From the NCBI GenBank assembly GCA_022703115.1, contig JAKLEK010000008.1:1-16734 (forward strand): a stretch of DNA of 16,734 nucleotides. The letters run 5' to 3'. Positions 14,846 to 16,734 of the stretch are shown here, one piece after another. The position numbers and the translations under genes are program-made. The notes below the pieces were generated by a model. It saw only the letters and a program-made list of their open reading frames with translations. It searched no databases and had not been told where the DNA came from. Position 1 is the first letter of the stretch. Each line of letters starts with the position of its first letter. The stretch is from Elusimicrobiota bacterium (GTDB lineage Bacteria > Elusimicrobiota > Elusimicrobia > Elusimicrobiales > UBA9959).

Positions 14846-14905
14846 AGGGCCGCGGCGAGTTCCGCGCCGGCCCTTTACGCTCCGTTCTTGCCGCTTCGCG
14901 TTTTT
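14836..14905 (+). terminator. Nested hairpin with T run between purF and purD (attenuator or terminator candidate)
   Basis: GTAAAGGGCC (14842-14851) pairs perfectly with GGCCCTTTAC (14869-14878), and a further GGCG/CGCC helix fits inside. The left arm contains the purF stop codon TAA (14843-14845). An outer helix can form between CGCGAAG (14836-14842) and CTTCGCG (14894-14900), followed at once by TTTTT (14901-14905). The two helices share G14842, so they may compete at the base. The T run is short for a full terminator and purD follows directly with a strong ribosome site, so partial termination or mRNA processing seems more likely than a hard stop. Confidence 0.4.
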
Positions 14906-14919
14906 CGCAGGGGGGAATA

Positions 14920-16167
14920 ATGAACGTATTGCTTATAGGCGGCGGCGGCCGGGAGCACGCTCTGGCCTGGAAAATATCCGCGAGCCCGCGGCTCGGGAAA
15001 CTCCACGCGATCCCCGGTTCGGACGCTATCGCCGGCCTGGCCGTGTGCCCGCCCATAGAACAATCCGATTCCGGAGCGATACTCGCCTACGCCCTGGAGA
15101 ACAAGATAGATCTCGCGGTCATCGGTCCGGAGGAGCCTCTCGCCAGGGGGCTCGGGGACGAGCTCGCTTCCGCCGGCATCAAAGTCTTCGGTCCTTCGCG
15201 GAAAGGGGCCATGCTGGAGGCTTCCAAACAGTTCGCGAAGGAATTCATGGCCCGACACGGTCTGCCGACGGCGGGGTTCCAGGTCCTCTACGAGGCCGGG
15301 TACGCCAGACAGAGGATAAAGGAGAACAGGAAATACCCGCTGGTCATAAAGGCCGACGGGCTCGCCGCCGGAAAAGGGGTGCGGATCTGCGCCGACGAGG
15401 GCGAAGCTCTGCGCGCCGTGGAAGATCTCATGGAGAAGCGGATGTTCGGTTATTCCGGCTCCAAGCTGGTTATGGAGGAGCATCTCACCGGACGGGAAGC
15501 GTCCGTAATGGCTCTGGTCGACGGTAATTCGTATCTGATGCTCCCGGTCTCCCGCGATCACAAGCGCCTCCGGGACGGGAACGAGGGACCCAATACCGGG
15601 GGCATGGGGGCGGTGGCTCCGGTGCGGCTGGAGGATAATGTCCTGGAGACCGTGCGGACCGAGGTGCTGGACAGGTTCATAGCCGGGATAAAGAAGGACG
15701 GTATCCCTTTCCGCGGGGTCATATACGCAGGGATCATGCTGACGCCCTCCGGTCCTAAGGTCCTGGAATTCAACGTAAGGCTGGGCGATCCGGAGACCCA
15801 GTGCCTGCTGCCGCTCCTGGACGGGGACATACTGGAACTTCTTTCGGCCTGCGCGGAAGGCCGGCTCGCGGGTAAGAAAGCCGGGGCTTCCGGCGCCTGC
15901 GCTTCTGTCGTCCTGAGCGCCAGAGGCTATCCGGACGCTCCCGAGAAAGGCCGGGAGATAAGCGGCCTGGACGATCTGCCGGAAGGAGCTCTCGTCTTCC
16001 ACTCCGGCACCAGAAAAGCGGACGGGAAGTTCGTGACCTGCGGAGGCCGCGTCCTGGCCGTGTCATGCAGGGCCGCTACCCCTGAAGAAGCCAGGGAAAA
16101 AGTCTACGCCGCCGTCAAAAAGATAAGATTCGACGGCATGCATTTCCGAACCGACATCGGCCTGTGA
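14920..16167 (+). CDS. purD: Phosphoribosylamine-glycine ligase (GAR synthetase)
   Basis: 415 residues, normal for PurD. It joins glycine to phosphoribosylamine with ATP. The ATP-grasp fold shows MNVLLIGGGGREHALAWK (1-18), IGPEEPLARG (68-77), the ATP-binding YPLVIKADGLAAGKGV (139-154), the substrate-site RDHKRLRDGNEGPNTGGMGA (212-231) and the metal-site FNVRLGDPETQ (284-294). The C-terminal domain is complete. ATG 14920 follows AGGGGGGAATA, a strong ribosome site. The same frame is open far upstream (to about 14068) only as a G+C-rich shadow of purF. It probably ends the operon: an 88-base gap with a weak hairpin and a new promoter follows. Confidence 0.96.
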   Translation: MNVLLIGGGGREHALAWKISASPRLGKLHAIPGSDAIAGLAVCPPIEQSDSGAILAYALENKIDLAVIGPEEPLARGLGDELASAGIKVFGPSRKGAMLEASKQFAKEFMARHGLPTAGFQVLYEAGYARQRIKENRKYPLVIKADGLAAGKGVRICADEGEALRAVEDLMEKRMFGYSGSKLVMEEHLTGREASVMALVDGNSYLMLPVSRDHKRLRDGNEGPNTGGMGAVAPVRLEDNVLETVRTEVLDRFIAGIKKDGIPFRGVIYAGIMLTPSGPKVLEFNVRLGDPETQCLLPLLDGDILELLSACAEGRLAGKKAGASGACASVVLSARGYPDAPEKGREISGLDDLPEGALVFHSGTRKADGKFVTCGGRVLAVSCRAATPEEAREKVYAAVKKIRFDGMHFRTDIGL

Positions 16168-16169
16168 CG

Positions 16170-16203
16170 GCCCGTCCCTCCGCGCCGCCGTCCTGCGACG
16201 GGC
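16170..16203 (+). terminator. Weak hairpin after purD, possible operon end
   Basis: GCCCGTC (16170-16176) is the exact reverse complement of GACGGGC (16197-16203), with a 20-base loop. Only two T follow, so it is a poor intrinsic terminator. It sits 2 bases after the purD stop, before the next promoter. Termination could instead be Rho-dependent. Confidence 0.3.
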
Positions 16204-16231
16204 TTCCTGGCTTTCCGCCGGTCATATTTTT

Positions 16232-16250
16232 TATAATCGTCTGACAGGAG
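16232..16250 (+). promoter_or_regulatory. -10 box and ribosome site of the CsgG-like lipoprotein gene
   Basis: A perfect TATAAT (16232-16237) stands in an AT-rich patch (about 16222-16237). AGGAG (16246-16250) ends 5 bases before the ATG at 16256. Transcription would start near 16244, next to or inside the ribosome site, which is tight and suggests a very short leader or a slightly different start. No clear -35 box is seen (TTTCCG at 16212 is the nearest and badly spaced). Confidence 0.45.
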
Positions 16251-16255
16251 AAACA

Positions 16256-16734
16256 ATGAAAATCATGAAGAAGCTGTTCCTTCCGGTTCTGCCGCTCCTT
16301 TTCTGCGGCTGCGCCTCCATCCCCTTCGAGCAAAGGCCGCTGGCCTGCGTCATGCCTTTCGTCTATTCCGCGCCGCAGCCTGAGTACGCGTCCAGCACGG
16401 CCGGTCTCCAGTCCGCGCTGACCGCGGCGCTTTTCGAGACAAAAAGGATAAGACTGGTGGAAAGACAGCGTATGGAGGCCGTGGCCGCGGAACTGAAGCT
16501 GGCCATGACCGGCCTCACCGACGCTAATTCCGCCGTGCAGGTCGGCAGGCAGCTCGGCGCCAAATACGTGATAATGGGTTCGGTGACCGCTATTTCCGTG
16601 AAGGACGAGTGGCGCAGCGTCAAGATCGCTGAAAAGACCGACAGGATAGTGGAGATCGAGGCCGAGGCCCGCATGGTCGATATCCAGACCGGAGAGCTTG
16701 CCGCCGCCGGCAAGGCCGTGAGCCGTTCGGCCAG
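16256..16734 (+). CDS. CsgG/LpoB-like outer membrane lipoprotein, N-terminal part (3' end outside window)
   Basis: 159 complete codons are visible; the gene runs off the window. A lipoprotein signal is clear: MKIMKKLFLPVLPLLFCGCAS, with lipid-carrying Cys most likely C19 (C17 is possible) and Ala at +2, which favours outer membrane sorting. The mature part follows the CsgG-family pattern: a strand ACVMPF, a helix ending LTAALFETKRIRLVERQRM (70-88 region), KLAMTGLTDANSAVQVGRQLGAKYVIMGSVTAI, then VEIEAEARMVDIQTGELAAAG. CsgG proteins form export pores for curli. Many relatives (LpoB, FlgP and other CsgG-like lipoproteins) have other periplasmic roles, so no specific function can be given. It has its own promoter and does not appear to belong to the purine operon. 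Confidence 0.8.
   Translation, partial: MKIMKKLFLPVLPLLFCGCASIPFEQRPLACVMPFVYSAPQPEYASSTAGLQSALTAALFETKRIRLVERQRMEAVAAELKLAMTGLTDANSAVQVGRQLGAKYVIMGSVTAISVKDEWRSVKIAEKTDRIVEIEAEARMVDIQTGELAAAGKAVSRSA

Noticed and set aside
14068..14919. Long open extension upstream of purD overlapping purF
   Set aside because: Its translation is Arg/His/Gly-rich and lacks any family pattern. It lies in another frame of the well-supported purF gene, and purD has a strong ribosome site and canonical start at 14920.
16363..16713. - strand frame opposite the CsgG-like gene
   Set aside because: It is Ser/Ala/Thr-rich without domain pattern, opposite a gene with a lipoprotein signal and good ribosome site.

Overview
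This is a G+C-rich window (clearly above 55% by eye) from a diderm bacterium. A beta-barrel-like exported protein and a CsgG-type lipoprotein point to an outer membrane. AUA (Ile) and AGG (Arg) codons are frequent despite the G+C richness, and the FGAR amidotransferase resembles the non-enteric 'long' lineage. I cannot place the phylum from sequence alone. Elusimicrobiota, Omnitrophota or a deltaproteobacterial-type lineage would all fit, at low confidence. Genes are packed tightly and there is no gene-free stretch above about 165 bases. No tRNA, rRNA, CRISPR array, IS element or phage gene was seen.

Left part (1-2711, + strand): the 3' end of a carbamate kinase gene, threonine synthase (thrC), then two small overlapping genes. 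Each of the two encodes N-terminal membrane helices followed by a winged-helix-like C-terminus, and they look like diverged paralogues. They converge, with only 6 bases between stop codons, on a - strand pair (5181 down to 2718). That pair is an exported outer-membrane-like protein followed 13 bases later by a soluble GAF-PAS histidine kinase with no response regulator nearby. The pair diverges from guaB across an AT-rich double-promoter region (about 5190-5250).

Central and right part (5344-16167, + strand): a purine biosynthesis cluster in the order guaB, guaA, a small membrane protein, purC, a tandem PurS-like gene, purL, purQ, purF, purD. Gaps are mostly 7-40 bases, so it is probably one operon or two, with an internal promoter before guaA. 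purF makes phosphoribosylamine, purD makes GAR, purL plus purQ plus the PurS-like protein make FGAM, and purC makes SAICAR. guaB and guaA turn IMP into GMP. The genes for purN/T, purM, purE/K, purB and purH are not in the window.

The most interesting point is the FGAM synthase. The PurS-like protein is a fused double repeat. It is separated from purL by one in-frame TAG and eight open codons, so the two genes look like the long fused PurL of other bacteria cut by a single stop codon. Other points are an Fe-S type PurF with no propeptide, an uncharacterised 3-helix membrane protein inside the purine operon, and a histidine kinase in which Lys replaces the usual acid after the phospho-accepting His.

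Right end (16256 onward): the start of a CsgG/LpoB-like lipoprotein gene with its own -10 box and a good ribosome binding site. It is cut by the window edge.
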